A stretch of DNA of 32,286 nucleotides from assembly GCA_040143965.1 (NCBI GenBank), contig JASJQH010006959.1:1-32286 (forward strand). Direction: 5' to 3'. This document shows positions 19,301 to 28,783 of this stretch, one piece after another. This DNA is from Basidiobolus ranarum. Its lineage: Eukaryota; Basidiobolomycota; Basidiobolomycetes; Basidiobolales. The notes below the pieces were generated by a model, which was not told the DNA's origin, searched no databases, and saw only the letters and a list, made by a program, of their open reading frames with translations. Each line of letters starts with the position of its first letter. Within the stretch, counting starts at the first letter, position 1. The translations under genes were made by a program, and so were the position numbers.

Positions 19301-22300
19301 AAATAGAATGATCCAAGTTAGAATATCTTCTACAGTGGAATTTGCCATGTCTTTACATACCTATATCGAAGTTGATTCATAACTCGCTCTGGAGACCACC
19401 ACTTGGAAAATTTGGCGGGATATGATCTAATAAAACTGGCAATCTTCCATATGATCCATCGATAATGATTCTCGGTCCATCTATCAGAGAATTGTGGTGA
19501 CTTGCATCCAAGAGACATCATCTCTTTGTGAGCGTCTTCAAATCCCCAACGATCGTCTGTAAATTTGGATTGGCTATCGGTAGTAGAGTTCTTAAAGCAA
19601 TATTGTGCTGCATTTGAAGGGTCAATATTCACAATTTCCACAGGGCTAAGAGACTGCAATTAGCTCAAAGAGTCCATTAAAAATGGTAATAAGAAAAACA
19701 TACAGATTGTGTTTCCTTAGCTCATCAATGTCCTTGTTCGCAGGATACTGAAGGAAGCTTCGCAATGAAATTCTCGAAGTAGTAGCTAATACAAAGAAAT
19801 GGAATAAATATGCAAATAATTCAAAATGTCAAACACCACAAAGTGTACCATTCATGTTAAAGATATCTGAGGAGCGCGAAGGTAAAGCCGAAGCAGAAGA
19901 GATCTCTTCGTCAGGGAGGCGGGTCATTTTTTGGCTGACGACAGGTAAATTGATGGGGGTTTTCGGTCGAGGCGACATCATCGGACTCTTGAAAGGTTTA
20001 GTCAGTCTCTTACGAGCAGGTTTGGGGGTAGAAAATTGGGCTTTGGGTAAAATATCTACGACATTCTTGTCGATAGGAGATTTCATAAAAGAAAAATTAC
20101 TGTCTGATGTATTATTCACATTGGTGCTTTTTCGAATTGGTGTTTTAAACATTGGTTTTAGGCCGATTCGACTGTGGGCTGGTCGAAATGGATGAGTGGG
20201 CGTATTCTTTGCGTTGGTTTCATACTCAACAGTATTTGTTCCTGTGAGATAGTACCTCAATATATTACTATCTTAACTACGAAAAGTGACAAGATTAACT
20301 ATTTTACGTACCTAATTCCTCCACAGAAGATGTGTTTCGTTGGGGAGTTGATGAGGTTTGGCCTATGGAGATATCATGTTTGGATAAATCCTGAGGATTA
20401 CGAGAAGAGGATGGTGATTTCTCGATATTTCTCTGCCGTGCCTCAATCGGATGCAGCACCTTGTTTTTCGAAAAGGGCGATGGAGAATAAGGTTGATTAT
20501 CTGTTTGTACTGGGGCTATACTAACTCCAGTTTTTTTGGGAGAAGGCATTGTTGTTGTTTCATTGGCAAATCCAATGTCGTTATCCAAAGGATCCAAGAC
20601 ATCCTGGTTGAAAAGTTCTTTCGCCTTTTGTAACGAAGATTCTGATGGAGCTGCAAGTTTTTTCCCAGTACCAGTCGAAAACCCGAGGTTGCTTAAAATG
20701 GCTGGATGATCGTGACTTGGCGATGTATTTAAATTGTTGGCTTCGTCTGTATCGCTAAAAAGTTTATATGCACGCTCTAACGAAGATTTAGAAGGAGTCG
20801 CTAGCTTTTTTCCACTACTCGTTGAGAATGATGGAAGTGGGTCTTTTTCGTCTAAATCATGGAATATCGATGAAGCTTTCTTCATGGCATCCTCAGATGG
20901 AGGATTCAGTTTTTTACCACCACCCGTAGAAAACCCACAAGTAAACGAATTTGCCGGAGTCTCCTCAGTACTCCCAGAGGTTTCAACAGCACCAATGTTA
21001 GTTTCATTAACTTTTTGTAATGGCGATTTGAATGGGGAGACAAACGCTCTTGCATTACCAATAGAAAGACTTCCTCCAGAGAAAAGATTTCTCTTAATAG
21101 GAGTATCGGCCTTTGCCGTTAGTGGAACATCTTTGACCTTCTGTTTTGAACTATCGGGTAAAGAGCCATCAATATTGTCCACCATATAATTGTTTTCATT
21201 TTTTGAATTTAGAAAAGTATCACTCATTACAACTTCGTTAGACTCTGGTGGCCGATTATTAGAAGACCCAAGGCCGGATCGAAACCCTGATGTAAATCCA
21301 CCAAATTTACTGACAATTGTTGCCACATCAAGATCATGAAATTCGTCTCTCAAGTCCTCAGCCAGCGGATTTGTAACGGCTTCCGAAGTCATACTTGTGC
21401 TTGGAAAAGTATTATCAGTATCATTATAATCATCCAGAGCTAAAGGATATGTCTTTTTAAGGGATCTCTTCTTCGAGCTGGTAAGTAATTCAGTGTCGGC
21501 CAAAGATCGCTTAGCATTGTTAGGTGTATTGATTCGATCTTTGTATGGTGACTGTATTATTAATTCACTATCATTTTCCACTGATTGTTCTTCAGCCGGA
21601 CCGGGAAGATCATTAACTTCATTAGAATTAGATGTAGAAATCGCTGGTATGGCTTCAAAAACCCCCATAGCCTTTCGTAGAGAAGCTTTGTCAGGAGGTT
21701 GCAGTCGTTTACCTTTTCCAGTAGAAAACCCCCCAAATGTCAAGAGGGTATTCTCCATGGCATTAAAGTCTGGCTTTTCATCGTAACTGAACAAATTATC
21801 GTTTGGATTTGTTTCAATAGTTTCAGAAGCTTGATCTTCCATCAGTCGTGGTTTCTTTGATATAATTGCTACCGGTGGAAAAGAATCGGAGTTGATTAGA
21901 CTATTGCCATCACTAACTCTTTTGTTTGTTAGCAATGTTTCATTATCACCAGAAGGTTTATCTATAGTAAGTGCATCATGCTCTGCGATCTTAGACGAGG
22001 CTTGAACGTTTTTCTGATACAGAGATTTGATTTTTGCTTCTTGTGCAAGCGCCCCAAGAGTTTTGGCTCGAAACATACTAGTGTTAGATTTTCCCACATT
22101 GATCGGCTCATTAAGTAGTAGAGCGTGTTCAGCCTCACGTAATTTGGTTTTATTTGGGAGAGGGAGTAATCGACCTGAGCCAGTTCTAAATCCCTTTGAT
22201 TCGAGAATCGTAAGGTCCAGTGGTGCAGTGATTTCGAATAAACATGGATGTTCTTCAATGGAGGTAGATACTTCAGTAGACTGCTTTTCGATCATCTCCT

Positions 22301-24424
22301 GAGGTTCATGTTGATCGCTTTCTACCTGTGTTGAAGTGGTCGACAATTTGACAGATTCGTTTACGTTCATTTCAAGCTCAGATACGTTTTGAATATCGTG
22401 TTGTTCTTCATAATATGTTAGTACAAACTGGGTTATTCATTCGAATTGTAGATAATACTTTACCATTAGCTTCATTATCAATAACAGGATCTTCTCCAAT
22501 ACAGTCTGAATGTCAACACAACATATATTATTATATGATACATGTGAGTGTACAGTGATTATTCTTACCTTGTTGCTTTTCTTCTGGATTATTGGTATTG
22601 GAAGCACCCTGAAACATTGAATGGTATAGTGAGTAATTGCAAGTATCAACGCTTCATCAACAAAAGAGATGGACCTTCGAATTTAATACTACTTCATTTT
22701 CAATTAGAGGTAATGGTGGCTCTTGAGATATTTGCTCGACATTCGCATTTGGACTCGGACTTGATGTATTGTGGGGTAAATTAGAGATGTCGCAGATTTC
22801 GCCTTCTTCATCTACAGTAAATAGAAAATTTAACACGCTTTGTTAAACTTGGCTGGCTATCCCAAATTGCTATACCTTCACATTGCTCCCCATCTGATCC
22901 AATAAAGTAATATTGTTAAACAAGTCATTGGGAAAGCTTCCAGTTAGATAGTAATGAGTTTTACTTACCACTTGGAAGGTCAGTAGAATCAGCGCTAGAA
23001 TGCTCTGAGTGGTTGGAAGTATTCTCAAATAATGAGGGAGAAAGTGACCGTTCGACACCTCCAAGATCAACAGAGTCTAGCGGTATAGAATCTTGAGAAT
23101 CGCCCTTTTCGTTATAAGGTTCTGTGTTTTCGCACTGAGTTCTTTCAGCCTCTTTTCCCTCAAACTCCAGTGGATTGGATGAGCTCATATGATCACTTGA
23201 TTTTAAAAGGATCATATCAGATATAGCTGGAATAATATCTCCAGAGGTCGTTGGTGTATTAGGTGATCTAGATGGTAACCTAATACTTAGGGTGTCGAGA
23301 GGTTTAGCTTCTTCTTGATGTTCTGTGGAGTTCGAACTACTTGATGAAGCGTTAATAATGCTTTGTTTAGTTGAACCGTAATCTAATATATTATCTTGTT
23401 TAGGGTTGTCCTCTGTATTTCTTAAATATTCAACAGGAGTTGAGACGTTATCCCCATCATCGATGGACCATTCTTGGAGCCCTTTTCTAGATTTTACACG
23501 AGAAGGCGTATCTAATGGTGACCATGGCATACTTGGACTATGCTCTAGACTTTGTCTAGACACTCCGCCAAAAGAAAATCGTCTTATTTTTGCGAAAGGA
23601 GTGGATACCATAGAGGGTTTTTGACTAATAATTTGTGTACTGTTTGAACTGCTAAATTGAACTCGTTGTGTAGGGGAAGATAGCCATCCGGGCGAATCAC
23701 CAAGGTTTTGATCCAAGAGTTTTGAGATAGATATGTAAGGTGAAAGGTCCTCGTCACCATCGTGCATATGCGAGAGGGGAGAACCAGGTATGCTATGTGA
23801 ATATCTATTTCGACTTGAGGTGTTTGAATTCATCAACACAGTAGTAGGAGTACTCGTTAGGCTTTTGAATTTTTCCGAGTTCCTTGAAGGTGTCTTATTA
23901 CCAAAAGTTAAATTTTCTACACTCTCCGGTGAGAATTTCTCATAAATGGGTGTCTTGTCGCGTATTAATTGGGTAGTTTGTTGTGTAGGAATCAACTCCT
24001 CATTGTCCGAGTTTCTAGAAGTTTGTAATCGAGTTGAAGGGGTTTTAATTTTATAATATCTCTGTGTCTCCGGTGTATGTAATTCTTCATTCGTATTCAC
24101 ATTGCTAGTTTCTTCAATCTAAAAAATGACCAAAAATCAAAGGTAATCTCCAATTAATTCCACCTAGTTAAATGAGAAAAGCAAGTATTTTAAATTGTTA
24201 TATTAAGTACATACCACCGATACAATCTGCTCAGCGTGGAATTTTTCGTTTATTTCTTTTTGTATATGTTGAGGCACCACTGACCACCAACCGTCGTCGT
24301 CATCGTCGTCTTCATTTAAGTTTTTATGACCTTGTTCAGTCCCATCGTTATAGAATTTTTGTAAAATAAAAGTATTTCCTCGGGGACATTGAAAGGAAAA
24401 GTTCCTCTCCTTTGACTGACCCAT
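16355..24424 (-). CDS. BRCA2: BRCA2 recombination mediator, 19 exons
   Basis: A predicted protein of 2295 residues that loads RAD51 onto RPA-coated single-stranded DNA during homologous recombination in the nucleus. Domains in order: an acidic, Trp-containing N-terminus (D39-44, WW 46-47); a long Ser/Thr-rich linker with many SP/TP sites; BRC repeats at about 602-1135; a basic SP-rich linker; the helical domain (HYRWIIWK at 1449-1456, SPERVMNQLRYRY); OB1 (LELTDGWYSLRTHIDKPL, then GARLVGS); OB2 (VDVIVMRKYP) interrupted by a tower (GQELYEEM, DPAGFLENLTPTQ); OB2 end (FFKIRVCDCS, ITIWRP); OB3 (FSPREAIG, EADMALVVLSV); and an extra C-terminal region. Human BRCA2 is longer (3418) but has the same order. 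Most ascomycetes lack BRCA2, and the Ustilago relative Brh2 is much shorter. All 18 junctions keep the frame. Transcripts are needed for the small exons 3-6. Confidence 0.9.
16782..17105 (-). other. Possible fourth OB fold at the BRCA2 C-terminus
   Basis: Residues about 2069-2176 show alternating hydrophobic strands VITGSIINVSIV, NDIALCIDDG and VQIWFTSI, then a helix LKVADLQAFVKKFVQF, then strands KVYPILTV and LKINAILMTAS. Strand-strand-strand-helix-strand-strand is OB topology. It follows OB3 after a linker of about 90 residues. The fold is inferred from pattern only. Confidence 0.4.
18240..18509 (-). other. BRCA2 tower domain coding segment
   Basis: Exon 14 (90 codons) encodes most of the OB2 insertion: a basic patch (KPSGKKKN), then GQELYEEMSNQLDPAGFLEN and a charged helix (LEQYMLQNKEQQRSEMMQEI). 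It aligns in order with the paired helices of the human tower (GxELY, DP, long coiled helix), though shorter overall. Confidence 0.82.
19140..19785 (-). other. BRCA2 helical domain coding segment
   Basis: Exons 9-11 encode the start of the DNA-binding core: RISLRSFL, then WTENHYRWIIWKIASF, SPERVMNQLRYRYEKEINLG, HRSALKRIIERDDSPAKPM and VLCVSAI. In human BRCA2 this domain binds DSS1 together with OB1. No DSS1 gene is in this window. Confidence 0.88.
20601..20690 (-). repeat. BRC repeat 6
   Basis: Residues about 1105-1134: GFSTGTGKKLAAPSESSL, then QKAKELF. This is the best match to the consensus. Repeats 4-6 form a tight cluster, 35 and 49 residues apart. Confidence 0.88.
20748..20837 (-). repeat. 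BRC repeat 5
   Basis: Residues about 1056-1085: SFSTSSGKKLATPSKSSL, then ERAYKLF. Here Ser occupies the FxxA alanine position. It is only 35 residues from repeat 4. Confidence 0.85.
20853..20942 (-). repeat. BRC repeat 4
   Basis: Residues about 1021-1050: CGFSTGGGKKLNPPSEDAM, then KKASSIF. Complete in both halves; Gly at the FxxA alanine. Confidence 0.85.
21237..21305 (-). repeat. BRC repeat 3, decayed
   Basis: Residues about 900-922: KFGGFTSGFRSGLG, then a PPES turn, with no KAxxLF helix after it. It looks like a BRC unit that has lost its second RAD51-binding half. Confidence 0.5.
21648..21737 (-). repeat. BRC repeat 2
   Basis: Residues about 756-785: GGFSTGKGKRLQPP, then SLRKAMGVFEA. 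A full BRC consensus of hairpin, Pro/Ser turn and L-x-KA-x-x-x-F helix. Gly stands at the FxxA alanine. Confidence 0.85.
22110..22199 (-). repeat. BRC repeat 1
   Basis: Protein residues about 602-631: GFRTGSGRLLPLP, then LREAEHALLLNE. It keeps the F-x-T-x-x-G-[KR] hairpin and the helix, with a less canonical LF-like end (LL). The FxxA alanine is Gly. Confidence 0.75.
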
Positions 24425-25265
24425 ATGCTATGACAAGCAGCAACTTCATAAAAAATTCATATATATTATTGAAACTAATCTTTACAAGTTTACACTGAAA
24501 TTACCGACTAACCAATGAAATTATCTAACAAGCTAATAGCAGTCTTTCAGTAAAAATTGCGGTGAAATATAAACAGTGAATTGGAATTTATATTGTATTT
24601 CATCAAATACTACGCCTCTATCTGAAACGAAAGTAAAGGTTCAGGTGGTATTTATACTGTATATAGTTTCAGAAGAATTTACTTATTATCATGCTCGTAT
24701 TAAGGAGTGAGAAGTTCAAATGGCCCAACCCATAGAAAAGCCTGGAGCCTCAATGGCATTGGAGTTCGGATAAAACAAAAGAGAGTGAATGCTAGTGTAT
24801 TTTCTTCTGAACACTCTTTCTCGATATTTTGAAGCTCCCATAGCAACAACAATGAATGAAGATACATGAGTATAGATGCTCCACGTTGATTTATTCAAAT
24901 GCAATACACCCAAGAGGAATCAACCAGCAAAACATAAGAATACACCTCAGTTAAATATTGTGCCAAGATATGGCAACTACCTAAGACAATTTCTAGTTTA
25001 CAGCTTCCACAACAAATGCAAACAAGAGAAAGGTTGTTTGCTATCCTTCGTGATAAACATTTGAATACATATGGTGCAAGAAAATCCAATCGACTGCCAA
25101 AGAAAATGAGAGATATTTAGTCTTAAAAAACCAATTTTGTTTATGAGAAGAGTAATTCTTGGAAAATGAAGAGCACATGTGAATATTGTAGTGATTGAAA
25201 AAGAATGAGGTAGAAATTTTGGCTGTAAGACAATAATATACTACGTAAGAAAAATACGTAAGGAA
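24425..25265. other. Intergenic region upstream of BRCA2
   Basis: 840 bases. The right side is the 3' flank of the ATP synthase subunit k gene and the left is the BRCA2 promoter. Overlapping open frames on both strands at 24716-25089 lack family likeness and splice context. No TATA box or repeat stands out. Confidence 0.5.
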
Positions 25266-25618
25266 TTAATGATGAGCAGCGGAAGATTTGCCATCATCCT
25301 TGTGCTTGGAAATATATTCCTTAACAAAAGCCTCTTCTTCGGCGGAGGCAGTGTTGAGAGGTGGCTCTGAGGTCAAATCCTTGGGAGGACCAGCCATCTT
25401 CTTTTTGGCACCCCAGACTAAGGCACCTAAGCTACCTAGAGTACCAAGAGCAAGCTATTAAAGCAAGAGATAAGTAATTGAAAATATATGGTTCAACTGA
25501 ACGGTGACGTAAAGCTAATCAAATCTCCTCGTAGGCAAACAGATAAAGAAAGGTACATAAATATCCTTACGTATTCGTTGGCGATTTTTTTACCGGCAAT
25601 AACGTAGTAGCCACCCAT
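25266..25618 (-). CDS. ATP19: ATP synthase subunit k (Atp19), two exons
   Basis: Exons 25618-25571 and 25454-25266, with an intron of 116 bases, give 78 residues. This is a small inner-membrane subunit of the fungal F1Fo ATP synthase, associated with its dimer form. The protein starts MGGYYVIAGKKIANEY and continues LALGTLGSLGALVWG (single transmembrane segment), a KKK stop-transfer, a Pro-rich loop and an acidic helix EEEAFVKEYISKHK. Yeast Atp19 shows the same layout: G-G/A-x-Y start, HxLAIGTLG membrane helix, EEKFIENYLKKH tail. It is too short for most gene finders, and both exons are needed for the match. Confidence 0.88.
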
Positions 25619-26359
25619 AGTTGTGTAAGTATTGGCTGTGGTCAAGGATAGAAGGACAAGAGCTACTGTAAGTCGAATGAATGTAAAAACTTCAAAGTAA
25701 AAAAAATTGATTCCCCGAGCCTATTTAGATAAGGTTGGGTTTGGTGTGGGGTTGTAAAGTTAAGCTGATCTATACAGAATAACAATTAAGCTACATTTTC
25801 ACATTGCTAATTTATTGGTCAATATAGATGGATATTATCGGAGTTACATGTCTTCTTCAAACATTTACCGATAAAATATGTAAATTACAATAATATTATG
25901 AAATCCACATCACCCCAAAAAAAGGGCTATAAAGGATTTAGAAATAGCATGTCAAGATACTTTTGTCTAATATACTTGAGATAAATAATGTGATGAGTAT
26001 TTTATTGTAAGATGTAGGATCGGAAGGACAGTGGCACGAGGTGAAACTGGTAGAGGTTGAGCTTTAGCAAAAATAAAGAAAGTTCCATTGGAGATTTGGT
26101 TGTAATTATGAGAATCAGTAAAGTGAATAATGGATATAACTGAAAGACAGAACTAGTGTTGAACTTATAGGAGTGCGTAATAAATATCATTAACAAGAGA
26201 ATGAGGGACAATTTTAACACTAGAAAGGCTGATTTGTAAAGCTCTTGAAAAAGGGTAATAAACAAAAGAAATATCAGAGAAATATAGTAGGTCACAGACC
26301 TTCATACCATTTAGAGTCAGTAGTAGGAATCGGGATTACTACCGCCTTACCAACAGCAG
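25619..26359. other. Intergenic region between ATP19 and LNP1
   Basis: 740 bases: the ATP19 promoter followed by the LNP1 3' flank. It is AT-rich. A minus-strand open frame at 26295-26002 is low-complexity hydrophobic and lacks a credible start. Nothing else was seen. Confidence 0.5.
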
Positions 26360-28213
26360 TTAATTCTTTTTTCCCGATTTCTTCTTCCTTTGCCTAAGAG
26401 GAGTTTCGTCGGTTTTGTTCTTCAAAACAGTCTCACGGACCGGCTCTACCGGAAACTCTGCTTCGTCCGAACTTGCAGCTCTACATTCATCGTCTTGGCT
26501 TGAATTAACATTTTCCCGTTTTTCATGCTCTCCTTCAGATATATTAAAGTTCTCATTTTCTGAGTCATGAGCTTCATCGACGTTTTCATCGCTAGAAGAA
26601 AAAATATCATTCTCAGAGCCATTGATTTCTTCATTGTTTGCTTTGATAGGATTTTCAGCAGGAGTAGGGGTCATGATATTAGCAGACTTTTGTTTATCTC
26701 GAATTTGGCTCTCTTTGGGTGCAGATTTGAGAGTCTTATTCATAGGAGTCTGAGTATGTTGAGGCTGAAGGCGAGAGCGACGACTAGGGTTAAGAAAGTT
26801 ACATTTGGGACAATGGTATTCTGTTCAATTATAAAATCATTCGTTAGCTGCGAAGTCACACATCCTAAAAACTTATAGTTAGAACTTACGTATATCCTCG
26901 ATTTCATTAGGTAAGGCTAAACCATTGTGGGCGAAGCAGTTTTTGCAAATCAAAGCATATTTGGTATTTGGCCCCTCTTGACCAACAATAACATCTATGA
27001 TTTTATCATACCAATTATTCTGCTGGTTGTCAATGTGGTTGCTAAATACTTGAGTAGCTAGATTTCAGATAGAAAGTAAGCGCCTTGTGAATACAACAGA
27101 GATTACTATATACTAACGATTAATTCCATTGATGGGGCCGGATGGAGGTAGGGCGGGTATGTTAGGGTTCTTGATATCTTTAGAGGAGCTGGTGGAGGGA
27201 TTGCGGGGACCAGGTACTGCAGTTGGAGTGCCATTAATCCTTGGATCTTGAGGTTTACCTGGGGTATTTCGTTGACGGAGGTTAGGATTGGCAGGTGCTA
27301 AGAAGATGCAAATTAAAAACAATGTGAGATAATAATCGGAATTTCTTTACAATCTCTAGAAGCCAAACCTGAATTAGGTACAATCAGTCTTCCTTGAGCT
27401 CGAGCAAGATTGGCATTATGTAGAGGGGTTTTTGGACCTTCGTTCTATTAATACAAATAAGTACCAAAAATCAAGAGTATAGATAAGTGAAAGAAACTAA
27501 CTCCATTTTTTCCTGGTTTTGATTTGGTAGGTGTATCATAGCGATCAAGTAGATTTTTGGTAGAGTAGTATGCGGTTTTTTTCTTTAGTTCCTCAACCTG
27601 TTTGATAGTAGAATGCGTCAATACGTATTAATGAGTGTTGTACTTCGAGGATACCGCTGTGTATATACCTTTTGTCTTTGTTTAATCTTCAAGGTTTCCA
27701 AATGTGTTTCTGAAATTTATTGTTAAGAGAAAGGTATAATTGACTATATGAAGTCAAGAACCACTTACCTTCGTTTAAGCGTTTTCTATTGTACCAGTAG
27801 GAGACACCACGAGATACATAATATATACTACAAAAAACGGTCAAGACAGAAGACGGGATAACCGTACAGGAAATATACATACCTGACTGGACTCCCAAAT
27901 GCTGGAAGTAGTTTCCATATACCTGCGTAATATCCATCATGCGGATCTCGTAGGTAAACAAAGTAGGTAACCAAGTAAAGACCGTAGGCAAATAGGGAGT
28001 ATATCAAGAAAATGAGAACAAATTTTCGCTCTCGTGCCTTAATGTCAGAGAGACGGACTTCAATCTTTTGAATTTCATCCTCCAAGTCAGCTAGTATTTT
28101 TTCGTAATCATCTTCGTTATGCTAGATAGTAACAGGCTATCAGTCGTACGGAAAGATAATATTCAGATTATGATAATACATACAGATTTAAATAGGGAGA
28201 ATATGGCCCCCAT
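26360..28213 (-). CDS. LNP1: Lunapark ER-junction protein, nine exons
   Basis: Exons 28213-28184, 28121-27883, 27827-27769, 27709-27669, 27597-27502, 27444-27369, 27297-27118, 27057-26890 and 26820-26360 join to 449 residues. Lunapark stabilises three-way junctions of the tubular endoplasmic reticulum. Seen here: the start MGAIFSLFKS, a short coiled coil (about 19-42), transmembrane segment 1 (about 43-67), a second hydrophobic segment ending in a YYVSRGVSYWYNRK stretch, a KKKTAYYSTKNLLDRYD helix, a Pro/Asn-rich linker, and the family's C4 zinc finger with Cys 278, 281, 300 and 303 (CKNC, CPKC) followed by FLNPSRR. The start MGxxxS allows N-myristoylation, as in mammalian Lunapark. The tail after the finger is unusually long and acidic (Glu/Ser-rich) and ends in a KKKSGKKN basic cluster. 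Confidence 0.9.
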
Positions 28214-28783
28214 TCTTACAGCTTATCCAGAGCTTAGAAGGTAAAGTAGTGGTAGCAGTAGAAGAAAACAACGATGTCAACTTAAAGCAAAGCAGAAATT
28301 GCCTAAAACGTGCAATGAATTTCCACACTTATGGCTGCACATATAATATCGAAAAGTAGCCGAGTGTCACTTTTTCGGTAAATCCCATATTACTCATTAT
28401 CAAATGATGTTTGCTTTTTTATACCAACGTCAACCTTTCATGAGCTGTACCCTGCACAGATTAATCCACATACAAGCCATGTACGAAACTCAGTACTATC
28501 ACATGTTTCTTAGCATCTGCTCATAGCACTCAGTCAACATCAAATTGAAAAGGGGCTTCAAGCTTTCTAATGATACATACAGTAAAAGTGTCCGCCAAAT
28601 CTCACATAAATACACTGCTATGCACTTGGGTTTAAAAATGCCTTGAATTATACTATTTAATATCGTTCGAAAATAATTGGCGTATATTTCGATTTTTTCG
28701 ATAATTTATCAACAAGCATAGTTGATTTATGTATGGTATTTACACTAACCATTTCTCTATTTACATAACCAAGCATTGACAAC
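28214..28783. promoter_or_regulatory. Divergent promoter region of LNP1 and RAD51C
   Basis: 570 bases between two genes that start away from each other. Neither strand has a recognised exon. No TATA box is obvious near either ATG. An open frame antisense to the RAD51C first exon (28884-28657) is a shadow. Confidence 0.4.

Larger units (their letters stand above)
16355..24424 (-). other. Exon map of the BRCA2 gene
   Basis: Exons in transcript order: 24424-24215, 24118-22969, 22893-22876, 22811-22675, 22608-22569, 22505-22464, 22405-20312, 20241-19849, 19785-19704, 19645-19361, 19294-19140, 19065-18917, 18857-18570, 18509-18240, 18177-18028, 17969-17634, 17572-17412, 17349-16536, 16468-16355. 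The sum is 6888 coding bases including TGA. Introns are 58-96 bases, all GT-AG. Exon 3 has only 18 bases. The intron before the largest exon has a perfect TACTAAC. Exon 10 uses the CTTAG acceptor at 19646, not the nearer-consensus GCAG just before it, because only that keeps the frame into the helical domain. Confidence 0.75.

Noticed and set aside
20734-21189. Plus-strand frames of up to 151 codons across BRCA2 exon 7
   Set aside because: They mirror the repeated BRC coding on the other strand. Their pattern follows the repeats and not a protein fold.
24716-25089. Overlapping frames on both strands upstream of BRCA2
   Set aside because: They compete with one another, have weak or absent starts, and resemble no known family.
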